From the NCBI GenBank assembly GCA_003165115.1, contig PLSJ01000138.1, forward strand, positions 273-9,155: 8,883 nucleotides of DNA. Direction: 5' to 3'. The notes beneath the pieces are model-generated. The model was not told the origin of the DNA and did not search any database. It worked only from the letters and a program-made list of their open reading frames with translations. The stretch is from Syntrophaceae bacterium. GTDB taxonomy: Bacteria > Desulfobacterota > Syntrophorhabdia > Syntrophorhabdales > WCHB1-27. Below are positions 1 to 7,674 of the stretch, one piece after another (within the stretch, counting starts at the first letter, position 1; each line of letters starts with the position of its first letter). The position numbers and the translations under genes are program-made.

Positions 1-815
1 GTGAAGAGGATCGACCCCACTATCGGCCCGGAGATCGTCCCCAGCCCTCCCATGATCGCCATGACCAGCATCATGATCATGTAGTGGAAGGTGAAGACCT
101 CCGGGCTGACAAAGCCCACGTAATGGGCGTAGAGGCTCCCGCCCAGCCCGGCAAAGACCGCGCCGGTGACGAAGGCGATCATCGCGTACCGGTAGGCGCT
201 TATCCCGACCGAGGTCGCCAGGTCCTCGTTTTCGCGGAGGGCCACGAACGCCGTGCCGATGGGCGAGCGGATCATCCGGTAAACGATCAGCACCAGCGGA
301 AGCAGCACCGCCATCGTCAGGTAGTAAAAGGCGACCTTGGAGGTCACCTCCCACGCCCCGAGCCACGGCAGCCAGCCCGCGGGCGTGGGCACGCCGGGAA
401 GCCCCATCGGCCCCCCGGTGAAATCCACCGAGTTGACGACCACGAGGTAGATGATCTCCGAGAAAGAGAGGGTGACGATGACGAAATACGCCTCCCGGAG
501 GCGGAGCGTGATGTGGCCGATGAAGGCCCCGGCCAGCCCGGCGGCCACCGCCGCCGCCGGGAGCGTCCACCCGAAGCCCATCTCCAGGCGTAACGCGAGC
601 AAGGCGGAGGTATAGGCGCCAATGCCGAAAAAGGCCGTGTGACCCAGCGACAACTGGCCGACGTAGCCGTAAATCAGGTTAAGCCCCATGGTCAGGATGG
701 CGAAGATGCCCGCCATGATCACCAGATGGAGGCTGTATTTGCTCGTTACCGCGAGCGGCAGCAGGCCCAACCCCAGGACCGCCCCCGCGATGGCAAGGAT
801 GTGCGCTCGTCTCAA
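1..815 (-). CDS. livM: Liv-type ABC importer permease LivM, cluster B (3' part outside the window)
   Basis: This is one of the two inner-membrane permease subunits of a branched-chain amino acid-type (HAAT) importer and would pair with the LivH encoded just upstream. I translated 271 codons from the TTG at 815-813; the frame stays open to the left edge, so perhaps 30-80 C-terminal residues are missing. The protein is strongly hydrophobic. Family hallmarks are NLIYGYVGQLSLGHTAFFGIGAY (residues 46-68), the REAYFVIVTLSFSEI segment (107-121), TGGPMGLPG (133-141) and the cytoplasmic EAA-like coupling loop PIGTAFVALRENEDLATSVGI (185-205) that contacts the ATPases. The TTG start overlaps the stop of livH as TTGA; the upstream Shine-Dalgarno match is weak (AAGG about 10 bases away), which suggests translational coupling. 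The next in-frame ATG (residue 34) would remove the first membrane segment. Assignment to LivM is firm; the substrate is unknown. Confidence 0.93.
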   Translation of the reverse strand, partial: MRRAHILAIAGAVLGLGLLPLAVTSKYSLHLVIMAGIFAILTMGLNLIYGYVGQLSLGHTAFFGIGAYTSALLALRLEMGFGWTLPAAAVAAGLAGAFIGHITLRLREAYFVIVTLSFSEIIYLVVVNSVDFTGGPMGLPGVPTPAGWLPWLGAWEVTSKVAFYYLTMAVLLPLVLIVYRMIRSPIGTAFVALRENEDLATSVGISAYRYAMIAFVTGAVFAGLGGSLYAHYVGFVSPEVFTFHYMIMMLVMAIMGGLGTISGPIVGSILF

Positions 816-1684
816 AGTCTTCTCGCCTTCCCGAACAACCCCGAGGGTCGGAACATGAGGATCAGGATCACCAGTACAAAGCCGATCGCGTCCTTATAGC
901 CGGAGGAGACGAAACCCGCCCCCAGCCCTTCGGTGACCCCGAGGATCAGCCCGCCGCAGATCGCGCCGATGAAATTACCCATCCCGCCGAGGATCACGAC
1001 GATAAACGCCTTGAGGATAGCGATGTTGCCCATCGACGGGTAAATAAGGAATATCGAGCCCAAAAGCACCCCTGCCCCGGCCGCGAGCCCCGCGCCCAGC
1101 GTAAAGGTGAATGCGTAGATGCGCTCCACGTCGACCCCGGCAAGGAGGGCCGCGTCCTTTTCCTGGAAGGTCGCCCGCATTGCCTTCCCAAGCAGGCTTT
1201 TCTGGATCAGCAGATGGACGAGGACGATAAGCCCGAAGGTGATCGAAACGGCCAGGATGCGCGACCAGGTCAGGACGACCGGGCCCCACTGGAGCGGCGT
1301 GTTCGAGAAAGGCAGCGGAATGCTCTTGGGTGTCGGCCCCCACCAGAGAAGCGCCAGGTTCTGCAGAAAAATCGAGAGGCCGATCGTCACCAGCACCGTC
1401 GTATCTATCGACTTTCCGCGAAGCGGGGCCAGGAGCACCCGCTCGCACACGAACCCGACGGCCATGACGGCCAGAATAGCGACAACGACGGACACGTAGT
1501 AATTGAGGTGGAGAGAGGCGGTCAATTGGAAGGCGAAAAAGCCCCCGAGCATGTAGAACTCGCCGTGTGTGAAGTTCACCACGCGCATCATGCCGAAGAT
1601 CATCGTCAGGCCCACGGCCGTGAGCGCGTAGGTCGAGCCCATGACCAGGCCATTGATTACCTGTTGCAAAACTTCGGTCAGCAA
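812..1684 (-). CDS. livH: Liv-type ABC importer permease LivH, cluster B
   Basis: Inner-membrane permease of a branched-chain amino acid-type (HAAT) ABC importer, 290 residues, the usual family length. The N-terminus LQQVINGLVMGSTYALTAVG (residues 6-25), the segment VVNFTHGEFYMLGGF (35-49), the coupling loop GKAMRATFQEKDAALLAGVD (166-185) and the C-terminal LMFRPSGLFGKARRL are classic LivH features. The start is a TTG. No other ATG, GTG or TTG lies between it and the stop of the upstream binding-protein gene, and it places the INGL motif where the family has it. A GGAAGGGG-like ribosome site lies about 7 bases upstream. The gene follows the cluster B binding protein after 60 bases and overlaps livM by 4 bases (TTGA). 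It is clearly diverged from the cluster A LivH at 5482-6345, so it is not a local duplicate. The transported compound is unknown. Confidence 0.95.
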   Translation of the reverse strand: MLTEVLQQVINGLVMGSTYALTAVGLTMIFGMMRVVNFTHGEFYMLGGFFAFQLTASLHLNYYVSVVVAILAVMAVGFVCERVLLAPLRGKSIDTTVLVTIGLSIFLQNLALLWWGPTPKSIPLPFSNTPLQWGPVVLTWSRILAVSITFGLIVLVHLLIQKSLLGKAMRATFQEKDAALLAGVDVERIYAFTFTLGAGLAAGAGVLLGSIFLIYPSMGNIAILKAFIVVILGGMGNFIGAICGGLILGVTEGLGAGFVSSGYKDAIGFVLVILILMFRPSGLFGKARRL

Positions 1685-1723
1685 AACCTTACCCCTTCCG
1701 GCAGAACAGGAGGATACCCCCGC

Positions 1724-1742
1724 ACCGTGACGGCTCCACGGC
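1724..1742 (-). other. Small stem-loop between binding-protein and livH genes
   Basis: Directly after the stop codon of the cluster B binding protein, the minus-strand transcript can form a stem of five Watson-Crick pairs (CCGTG/CACGG) plus a G-U pair, with a 7-base loop. No U-run follows, so it is not a rho-independent terminator. Hairpins after binding-protein genes can protect the upstream message and keep the binding protein in excess over the permease; that role here is only an inference, and a stem this short can occur by chance in GC-rich DNA. Confidence 0.25.
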
Positions 1743-1744
1743 CC

Positions 1745-2890
1745 CTAATTCAGACGGACCACCAGCTTGGGCTTCCCCTTTTCGATGCGGGATACCGACG
1801 AATAGGGCCTCGCCTGGTTCTTGTCATCGAACTGGATGTTGCCGGTCAGGCCGTCGACCTTCGTCTTCTTCAGCGCCTCTTTGATCTTGACCGGGTCGGC
1901 CGCCCGTGCCGTGACAATCGCCTGGGCGATGACGCGGATTCCGTCGTAGCCGAAGGCGGCATACTTATCGACCGGCTTATTCGGGTATTTGGCCGTGTAC
2001 TTATCCATGAACTGTTTGTTCTTGGCTTCCTGCCCCTTGGGCGGAGCGAAGGGGACCCAATAGTTGTGCACCAACACGCCTTCGCTCGCCTCCACACCGG
2101 CCAGCTTCACGATCGCCTCGGAGGGGATGCCGTTTGTCACCAGGCGCTTGATCTTCGTCAGGCCCATCTCGTAGGTCTGTTTGATGATGTTGGAGGCGGT
2201 CTGGATGTCGCTCGTGATAATGATCGAATCCGCTCCGGAGGTGGAGATTTTCGTGAGCGAGGGGGCGAAGTTAATCTCCCCCGGCGCGTGGTATTCGGTC
2301 AGGACGACCGTCCCGCCTTTTTTCTTCACCGCCTCGGACCAGAACGTGACGACAGCCCGGCCAAAGTCGTTGTTGGCGGCCATGAAGGCTGCCTTCTTAA
2401 ACCCCAGGGTGGGGACAAGGTATTTTTCCATGAGCTGGCCGTCGATGGCGCTGTTCGAGCAGATACGGTAGACCCATTCGCTGGGGGGATCGGTCACCTT
2501 CAGAGAGGTCGCGGTCTCGACGAGCAACGGCGTCGCGTTCTTCTTCATCACGGGCATGACGGCCAGCGTCGCCGAGCTCGCCCACGCGCCCATGATTACC
2601 GGCACCTGATCGCGCACCAGGAGCTTTTCGGCCGCATTGACGGATTCGGCCGGATCGGCCTTGCCATCCTCCACGACCAGGCGGATCTGCTTGCCCAGCA
2701 CACCGCCCCTGGCGTTGATCTCCTCCTCGGCCAACCTGGCCCCTTCGACGACGCTCTGGCCGTCATAGGCCGCGGGACCGGTCAGGGGCTCGATGATGCC
2801 GATCTTGATCGCCTCCTGCGCGCCAGCGCTGCCGCATCCCAGGACGACCAGGGAAAACACAATCACGACGATCCCAATCATTCCTTTCAT
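1745..2890 (-). CDS. Periplasmic ligand-binding protein of Liv-type importer, cluster B (LivK-like)
   Basis: Type I periplasmic binding protein (COG0683-like, branched-chain amino acid-binding family), 381 residues, which captures the ligand and delivers it to the LivHM permease encoded next. An N-terminal signal sequence (residues 1-24) is followed by the family opening IKIGIIEPLTGPAA (28-41), INARGGVLGKQIRLVVEDGK (58-77) and the ligand-site segments GAWASSATLA (101-110) and VETATS (124-129), which correspond to the Ser and Thr contacts of E. coli LIV-BP. The C-terminal GLTGNIQFD motif (347-355) is also typical. VVLGC (15-19) fits a relaxed lipobox, so it may be a lipoprotein; AGA-Q (22-25) is an alternative signal peptidase I site. 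The ATG is well supported by AGGAGG 4 bases upstream. It is only distantly related to the two binding proteins of cluster A. The substrate cannot be named. Confidence 0.94.
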   Translation of the reverse strand: MKGMIGIVVIVFSLVVLGCGSAGAQEAIKIGIIEPLTGPAAYDGQSVVEGARLAEEEINARGGVLGKQIRLVVEDGKADPAESVNAAEKLLVRDQVPVIMGAWASSATLAVMPVMKKNATPLLVETATSLKVTDPPSEWVYRICSNSAIDGQLMEKYLVPTLGFKKAAFMAANNDFGRAVVTFWSEAVKKKGGTVVLTEYHAPGEINFAPSLTKISTSGADSIIITSDIQTASNIIKQTYEMGLTKIKRLVTNGIPSEAIVKLAGVEASEGVLVHNYWVPFAPPKGQEAKNKQFMDKYTAKYPNKPVDKYAAFGYDGIRVIAQAIVTARAADPVKIKEALKKTKVDGLTGNIQFDDKNQARPYSSVSRIEKGKPKLVVRLN

Positions 2891-3001
2891 GATCCCTCCT
2901 CACTCGCTTGTCGATTTTTAACCAACGCTTCCCGGGCGACATCATCTTTTGTGTGGGTTTCGGACACCGCCGCCAGTTCCTTACCTGACGTCTCCGACCC
3001 G
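2891..3001. other. Gap between cluster A and cluster B
   Basis: This 111-base stretch separates the livF stop of cluster A from the binding-protein gene of cluster B and is the largest gap in the window. Apart from the ribosome site at its left end I see no hairpin followed by a U-run and no convincing -35/-10 pair. An AT-richer patch (minus strand GGTTAAAAATCG, about 2925-2936) is the only candidate for a promoter element. Whether cluster B has its own promoter or is read through from cluster A is therefore open. Confidence 0.4.
2895..2900 (-). promoter_or_regulatory. Ribosome binding site of the cluster B binding protein
   Basis: A perfect AGGAGG sits 4 bases before the ATG at 2890. It is stronger than the sites of the downstream permease genes livH and livM in this cluster, which fits the usual need for more binding protein than membrane subunits. 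Confidence 0.8.
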
Positions 3002-3732
3002 TCAGATGCCGAGATAGCTCTTGCGGATTTGCGGGTCTTTCGCCAGCTCTTCGGAGGGTCCCTGCTTCACGATGTGACCCGTCTCCAGCACATAGGCAGT
3101 GGTGGAAAGCTCCAGGCACAGGTGGACATCCTGTTCCACCACGAGGATACTCAGCGACTTTTCACGATAGACCTTTTTCAGAGCCTCGACTATGCGCTCC
3201 ACGGCTACCGGCGCGAGCCCCAGGGAAAGCTCGTCGACAAGGATAAGCTTCGGGTTCGACATGAGTCCCCTCCCCAGCGCACACATCTGCTGCTCGCCTC
3301 CGGAGAGCGTCCCGGCCAATTGTTTCTGGCGCTCGGACAGAATAGGAAAAAGGTCGAAAACAAAGTCCAGCTCCTCGGGCACCCGTGACTTATCGGCGAG
3401 TGAAAAAGACCCGAGGAGGAGGTTCTGGCGGACCGTGAGGCCGGGAAAAAGCTGCCGGCCTTCAGGGATTTGGGTAATGCCGGACCGAACGCGGTTATAT
3501 GTGTTCACATGGGTGATCTCTTCCCCCAAATAATGGATCGAGCCTGTCTTGGGAGAATTCAACCCGGAAATAATATTGAGCAGGGTCGTCTTCCCGGCCC
3601 CGTTGCCCCCCAGGAGCCCCACAATCTCCCCTTGGGCGATTCCCAGGCTCACCCCCCATAAAATCTGCGCGTCCCCATATCCGGCGTCCAGATCACGGAC
3701 GGTCAATAACTCGAGTTTTTCCCGCGGCTCCG

Positions 3733-3736
<4 letters not shown>
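3002..3736 (-). CDS. livF: Liv-type ABC importer ATPase LivF, cluster A
   Basis: Cytoplasmic ATPase subunit, 244 residues, the usual LivF length. It has Walker A GGNGAGKT (residues 43-50), the LivF-type Q-loop segment TQIPEGRQLFPGLTV (88-102), the ABC signature LSGGEQQ (144-150), Walker B LILVDELSLGLAP (164-176) and the C-terminal AYVLETGHIVKQG (214-226). As is normal for LivF, the switch position reads VEQD (200-203), with Gln in place of the His seen in most ABC ATPases; the heterodimer partner LivG supplies a canonical His. The start is TTG, overlapping the livG stop as TTGA, with GGAGGA 7 bases upstream; no ATG occurs before Walker A. It is the last gene of cluster A. Confidence 0.96.
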
Positions 3737-4490
<754 letters not shown>

Positions 4491-4494
<4 letters not shown>

Positions 4495-5489
4495 ATCTTA
4501 TTCTCCCTTATGCCCTTCGTAAAAAGAGACCAGGTGAACTTCTTGCCCACCAGGTCCATAAGCCCTTTCGGCGTGAAGAGACACGTCAGGATGAGGATCG
4601 ACCCCACGATCAGGAACTGGTACTCCATGAACCTGCTCCAGGCAAGCTCCGAGACCAATTCGATAAAGAGCGCCCCTGCCACGGGGCCCCAGACGGTCCC
4701 CGCTCCACCCAGCACCATCATCAGGTACATTTTGATGGAAGGGGTGATCTCGAAAACCACGCCCGGATCGATATAGCCCATCCAATAGGCGAACGCCGAC
4801 CCTGCAAAGCCCGTAAAAAGGGAGCTTATGGCCCAGGCGGCCGTCTTGTAGGGGGGCGGGTTGATCCCCATGACGGAGGCGGCGTCCTCGTCGAATTTGA
4901 TCGCCTTGAAGGCCAGCCCCAAATAGCTACGGTCTATCAGCCAGATGCAGAACGTGCACGCCAGCATCAACAGAAGCATGAGGTAATAAAAGAAGTTGTT
5001 CACCGTCGCCGCCCCGCCGGTGAACATCGGCAGGGTGAGCCCACGGCCTCCTCCCGTAATATCGAGGCTGCTGATGACTTCCCGCATCAGCTCAGATAAG
5101 GCCAGGGTCGCCATGAGAAAGTACTGCCCCTTCAGCCGGAGGATCAGAAGCCCGATCCCCGCGGAAAAAATCACGGCCCCCGCTCCCGATGCGGCAAAGG
5201 CAACCGGAAAAGGGACGCCGAAATGGGTCATGAGCACGGCGGTGACGTATGCCCCGAGGCCGAAGAAAAGGATATTCCCCAGCGCCAGGTACCCGCAATA
5301 CCCCGCGATGATGTTGACCCCCTGGGCGAGTATGCCGAACATAAAGACGTTGGCCAGGAGTCTCACCCAGTAGCCCCTCAACGCCAGGGGCACCAAAAAG
5401 GCCGCCAGCAGGAGCACCCCAAAAACAGTCCGGGTTGCCCAGGCGCCTCCCGCCGTGGTTTTCCGGCCGAGCCGGTCTCTCTCAGCCAT
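4491..5489 (-). CDS. livM: Liv-type ABC importer permease LivM, cluster A
   Basis: Inner-membrane permease, 332 residues from the chosen start. Family features are NIIAGYCGYLALGNILFFGLGAY (residues 59-81), RLKGQYFLMATLALSELMREV (118-138), ITGGGRGLTLP (144-154), the coupling loop AFKAIKFDEDAASVMGIN (193-210) and the C-terminal LFTPKGLMDLVG (304-315). The frame is open further upstream to an ATG at 5558, which would add 23 residues lying inside livH. I prefer the ATG at 5489 because a perfect AGGAGG stands 4 bases before it and it overlaps the livH stop by only 8 bases. An N-terminal stretch of about 20 polar and charged residues precedes the first membrane helix. It overlaps livG by 4 bases at the other end. 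Confidence 0.95.
4503..4509 (-). promoter_or_regulatory. Ribosome binding site deciding the livG TTG start
   Basis: AAGGGAG lies 8 bases before the TTG at 4494-4492, within the last codons of livM. It supports initiation at TTG, for which no upstream ATG alternative exists. Confidence 0.7.
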
Positions 5490-6345
5490 AAAACCTCCTG
5501 CCGAAAAAACCCCTTGGGAGAAAGATAAGTACCAGAATAAAACCCAGGAATAAGACAATTTTCTGATACTGCATGCCGAGACAAAGGACCGAGAAGGAAT
5601 CGGTCAGGCCCATGACCACCCCCCCGAGAAGCGCGCCCGGAATGTTCCCCAGGCCGCCGAGGACGGCGACGAGGAACAGGATCATCAACAAATCGGCGCC
5701 GGAAAAAGGCGATACGGGCTTCAGGATCACATAGAGCGTCCCCATGGCCCCCGCTAACCCTGAGCTGATGGCGAAGGTGAGGGCGTAACTATGGCGGATA
5801 TTTATCCCCACTATTTGAGCGGCCCGTTTATTCTGGGCACTGGCATGGATGGCGTTTCCCGTCTGCGTGTGCCCCAGGAACCAGTGCAGGCTGACTGTGG
5901 CCACGACGGCGACGAAAAACACCGCGAGCCGGACATAGGGAATAGTCGCGCCGAACAGTTCGAAGTTCTTGCCCGCGTACGCCGGGTTGACCCCCCGGAA
6001 ATCCGCGTTCCATATGAGAAGGATGATGTTTATCAGGACCAGGTTCAGGCCGAAGGTGAGCAGAGATGTCAGGACCACCCCGCCTTTTCCGACCATGTTG
6101 ATAATGCACCGCTGAATGGCGTATCCCCAGCAAAAAAGCACGAAGCCGCTCACGGGAAGGGTCAGGAAGGGGTCGATATGAAAGAATTGGACCATCGCGC
6201 AGGTGAGATAAGCCCCCAGGATGATCTGGGTCCCCTGGGCAAGGTTTATGATCCCCATGATCCCGTAGACCAACGAGAAAGAGACGCCGATAGAGGCATA
6301 GAGACCCCCCACCAACAAACCGTTTATGATCATCTGCAAAATCAT
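5482..6345 (-). CDS. livH: Liv-type ABC importer permease LivH, cluster A
   Basis: Inner-membrane permease, 287 residues, normal LivH length. Seen directly: the N-terminal IINGLLVGGLYASIGVSFSL (residues 6-25), INLAQGTQIILGAYL (33-47), the cytoplasmic coupling loop GNAIHASAQNKRAAQIVGIN (163-182), VAVLGGLGNIPGALLGG (226-242) and the C-terminal FLPRGFFGRRFYG. The ATG at 6345 has AGGAGA 9 bases upstream; a second ATG four codons in is possible but further from the ribosome site. It lies 36 bases after the second binding-protein gene and overlaps livM by 8 bases. It should form the transmembrane channel together with LivM and be powered by LivG-LivF. It is diverged from the cluster B LivH. Confidence 0.95.
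   Translation of the reverse strand: MILQMIINGLLVGGLYASIGVSFSLVYGIMGIINLAQGTQIILGAYLTCAMVQFFHIDPFLTLPVSGFVLFCWGYAIQRCIINMVGKGGVVLTSLLTFGLNLVLINIILLIWNADFRGVNPAYAGKNFELFGATIPYVRLAVFFVAVVATVSLHWFLGHTQTGNAIHASAQNKRAAQIVGINIRHSYALTFAISSGLAGAMGTLYVILKPVSPFSGADLLMILFLVAVLGGLGNIPGALLGGVVMGLTDSFSVLCLGMQYQKIVLFLGFILVLIFLPRGFFGRRFYG
5494..5499 (-). promoter_or_regulatory. Ribosome binding site deciding the livM start, cluster A
   Basis: A perfect AGGAGG, 4 bases (TTTT) before the ATG at 5489 and inside the end of livH. It decides against the longer reading frame that begins at 5558. Confidence 0.85.
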
Positions 6346-6381
6346 CGAGGGGTTTCTCCTGTCACTCTCACTGCCCTCACG

Positions 6382-7602
6382 CTATCTCTTGTCCCAGGGA
6401 GGCGTAGGGTACCACACCTTCGCTCCCGGATCGGCAGGGTCCACGCTCACGGTCTTTCCGTGCTGCACCTGGAGGATGGCGATGCGCCCCTTGATATTCT
6501 TCCCCTTCTCGTCGGCCTTGAAGGGTCCCCAAAACGTCGTGACGTCCATCTTGCTCAGCACGTCCCGGACCTTGGCCTGGTTCAGGGTACCCGCTTTCTC
6601 GATGGCGATCTGGAGCAGGACGCAGCCGGCGGCGCCCTGGGCATGGTACAGGCGCATCGGCGTTCCGGTCTGTTTCTGGAAGGTATCGGCGAAAGATTTC
6701 ACGTCGAAGTAAGGGCCTTTCCAGTTCATGGCCCTCGCCCAATACATCACGCTGAACGCATAATCCCCGTCTTTGCCGAGGATCTTGACCCAGTCCTCGA
6801 ACTGCGGGGCGGTGAGGAAGGCAAATGCCTTGGCGTTGACATTGAGCTCCTTGCACTGTTTCAGGAAGGGGACGGAATCCTCGAAATAGCCGCCGAAGAA
6901 GACAAGGTCGGGGTTCTTCGCCTTGATAACCGTGAGCATCGCCGAGAAATCCGTCGTCTTTGCGGGGAACTTGGTGTAATAGACCTCCTGAAGACCGAGG
7001 GTCTTGATGTGGTTCCGAAGGCCGTCCGTGGAGAGAATGGTCAGGAGGCTGTCCAGGGCGAGGATGGCGACGGTCTTTGGCGCAGGTTTCTGCCGGCTGA
7101 GGAGATCGGCCGTGGCGTTGAAATCATGGCTGGCGGGCGGCAGCAGGGAGAAGAGGTATTTATACCCGCGCTCGTAAAGCGCGTCCGAATTGGCAGCGCC
7201 GGCTATCGTAATATAGCCGTAACGCTCCGCGATGGCGCTTGTCGCAAAGGCGATGCCGCTCGAATAGGGGGCAAGGAGGAAATTGACCTTATCCTCGGTG
7301 ATCAGCTTTTCCGTGAGCTTCGCCGCGGTCATGGTGTCCGATTTATCATCGTAGTAGATGATCTCCACCTTGTACTTTTTGCCTCCCACGTCCATACCGC
7401 CGCGGCCGTTCACCCAATCGCGCCAGAAATCGTAGCCTCCCTTCAGCTCGCCGCCTTCCCGGGCAAACTTCCCGGTCATGCTGATGGCCGCGCCGAGAAG
7501 GATCTTGTCCTGGGCCGCGTGCGCCCGGACCGCGACCGTACCGAGCAGAAAAAGAGAAACCGTGAAAACCAACAGCAATTTGCCCATCAGTACTCTTTTC
7601 AT
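6382..7602 (-). CDS. Periplasmic ligand-binding protein of Liv-type importer, cluster A, second copy
   Basis: Type I periplasmic binding protein (COG0683-like), 406 residues. A Sec signal peptide (MKRVLMGKLLLVF... to about residue 29, AHA-A) precedes the mature start QDKILLGAAISMTGKF. Family landmarks are YYDDKSD (83-89), the ligand-site segments LLAPYSSGIAF (109-119) and ITIAGAANSDAL (131-142), FGGYFEDSVPFLKQ (236-249) and the C-terminal PPWDKR. The ATG at 7602 has AAGGAG 4 bases upstream. By hand count it is about 83% identical, with no gaps, to the binding protein encoded immediately upstream. The first 65 codons appear identical as far as the window shows, and the differences concentrate in the rest. 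Both copies presumably feed the same LivHMGF. The ligand is unknown; Gln267 stands where the first copy has Glu262. Confidence 0.95.
   Translation of the reverse strand: MKRVLMGKLLLVFTVSLFLLGTVAVRAHAAQDKILLGAAISMTGKFAREGGELKGGYDFWRDWVNGRGGMDVGGKKYKVEIIYYDDKSDTMTAAKLTEKLITEDKVNFLLAPYSSGIAFATSAIAERYGYITIAGAANSDALYERGYKYLFSLLPPASHDFNATADLLSRQKPAPKTVAILALDSLLTILSTDGLRNHIKTLGLQEVYYTKFPAKTTDFSAMLTVIKAKNPDLVFFGGYFEDSVPFLKQCKELNVNAKAFAFLTAPQFEDWVKILGKDGDYAFSVMYWARAMNWKGPYFDVKSFADTFQKQTGTPMRLYHAQGAAGCVLLQIAIEKAGTLNQAKVRDVLSKMDVTTFWGPFKADEKGKNIKGRIAILQVQHGKTVSVDPADPGAKVWYPTPPWDKR
7408..7590. repeat. Identical direct repeat, copy in the second binding-protein gene
   Basis: These 183 bases match 8701-8883 without a mismatch in my character-by-character reading, at a constant offset of 1,293 bases. 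They cover the signal peptide and the first part of the mature protein. The match ends at the window edge in the other copy, so the true repeat may be longer. Confidence 0.93.
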
Positions 7603-7674
7603 TTGACTCCTTTTCCTTTATTCTTCGAGAGAATACGTGCAACCGGCCTCTTGGCGGAACCCGCACCACCCGGA
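7603..7674. other. Spacer between the two tandem binding-protein genes
   Basis: This 72-base gap holds the AAGGAG ribosome site of the second copy (7607-7612). A 4-bp GCGG/CCGC hairpin is also possible near its right-hand end. I see no U-run and no promoter, so the two genes are probably on one transcript. Confidence 0.5.

Noticed and set aside
84..899. Short plus- and minus-strand frames over the left end
   Set aside because: They are out-of-frame shadows of the partial livM at 1-815, which continues through the window edge and carries complete LivM family motifs.
1685..1744. Binding protein and livH in one frame, separated only by a TAG and 20 sense codons
   Set aside because: This could hint at a readthrough fusion, but the chance of sharing a frame is one in three, the binding protein has a normal C-terminus, and livH has its own ribosome site.
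2891..3001. GTGT...ACAC inverted repeat as a possible operator in the inter-cluster gap
   Set aside because: Only four bases per arm with a 9-base spacer and no promoter next to it; expected by chance.
1214..3388. Long plus-strand open frame of 724 codons
   Set aside because: It lies antisense to livH, the cluster B binding protein and part of livF. Its product is rich in His, Asp, Arg and Gly with no recognisable domain, as expected for the reverse frame of GC-rich genes, while the minus-strand genes have clear family motifs.
7603..7674. Terminator between the two binding-protein genes
   Set aside because: Only a 4-bp GC hairpin with no following U-run.
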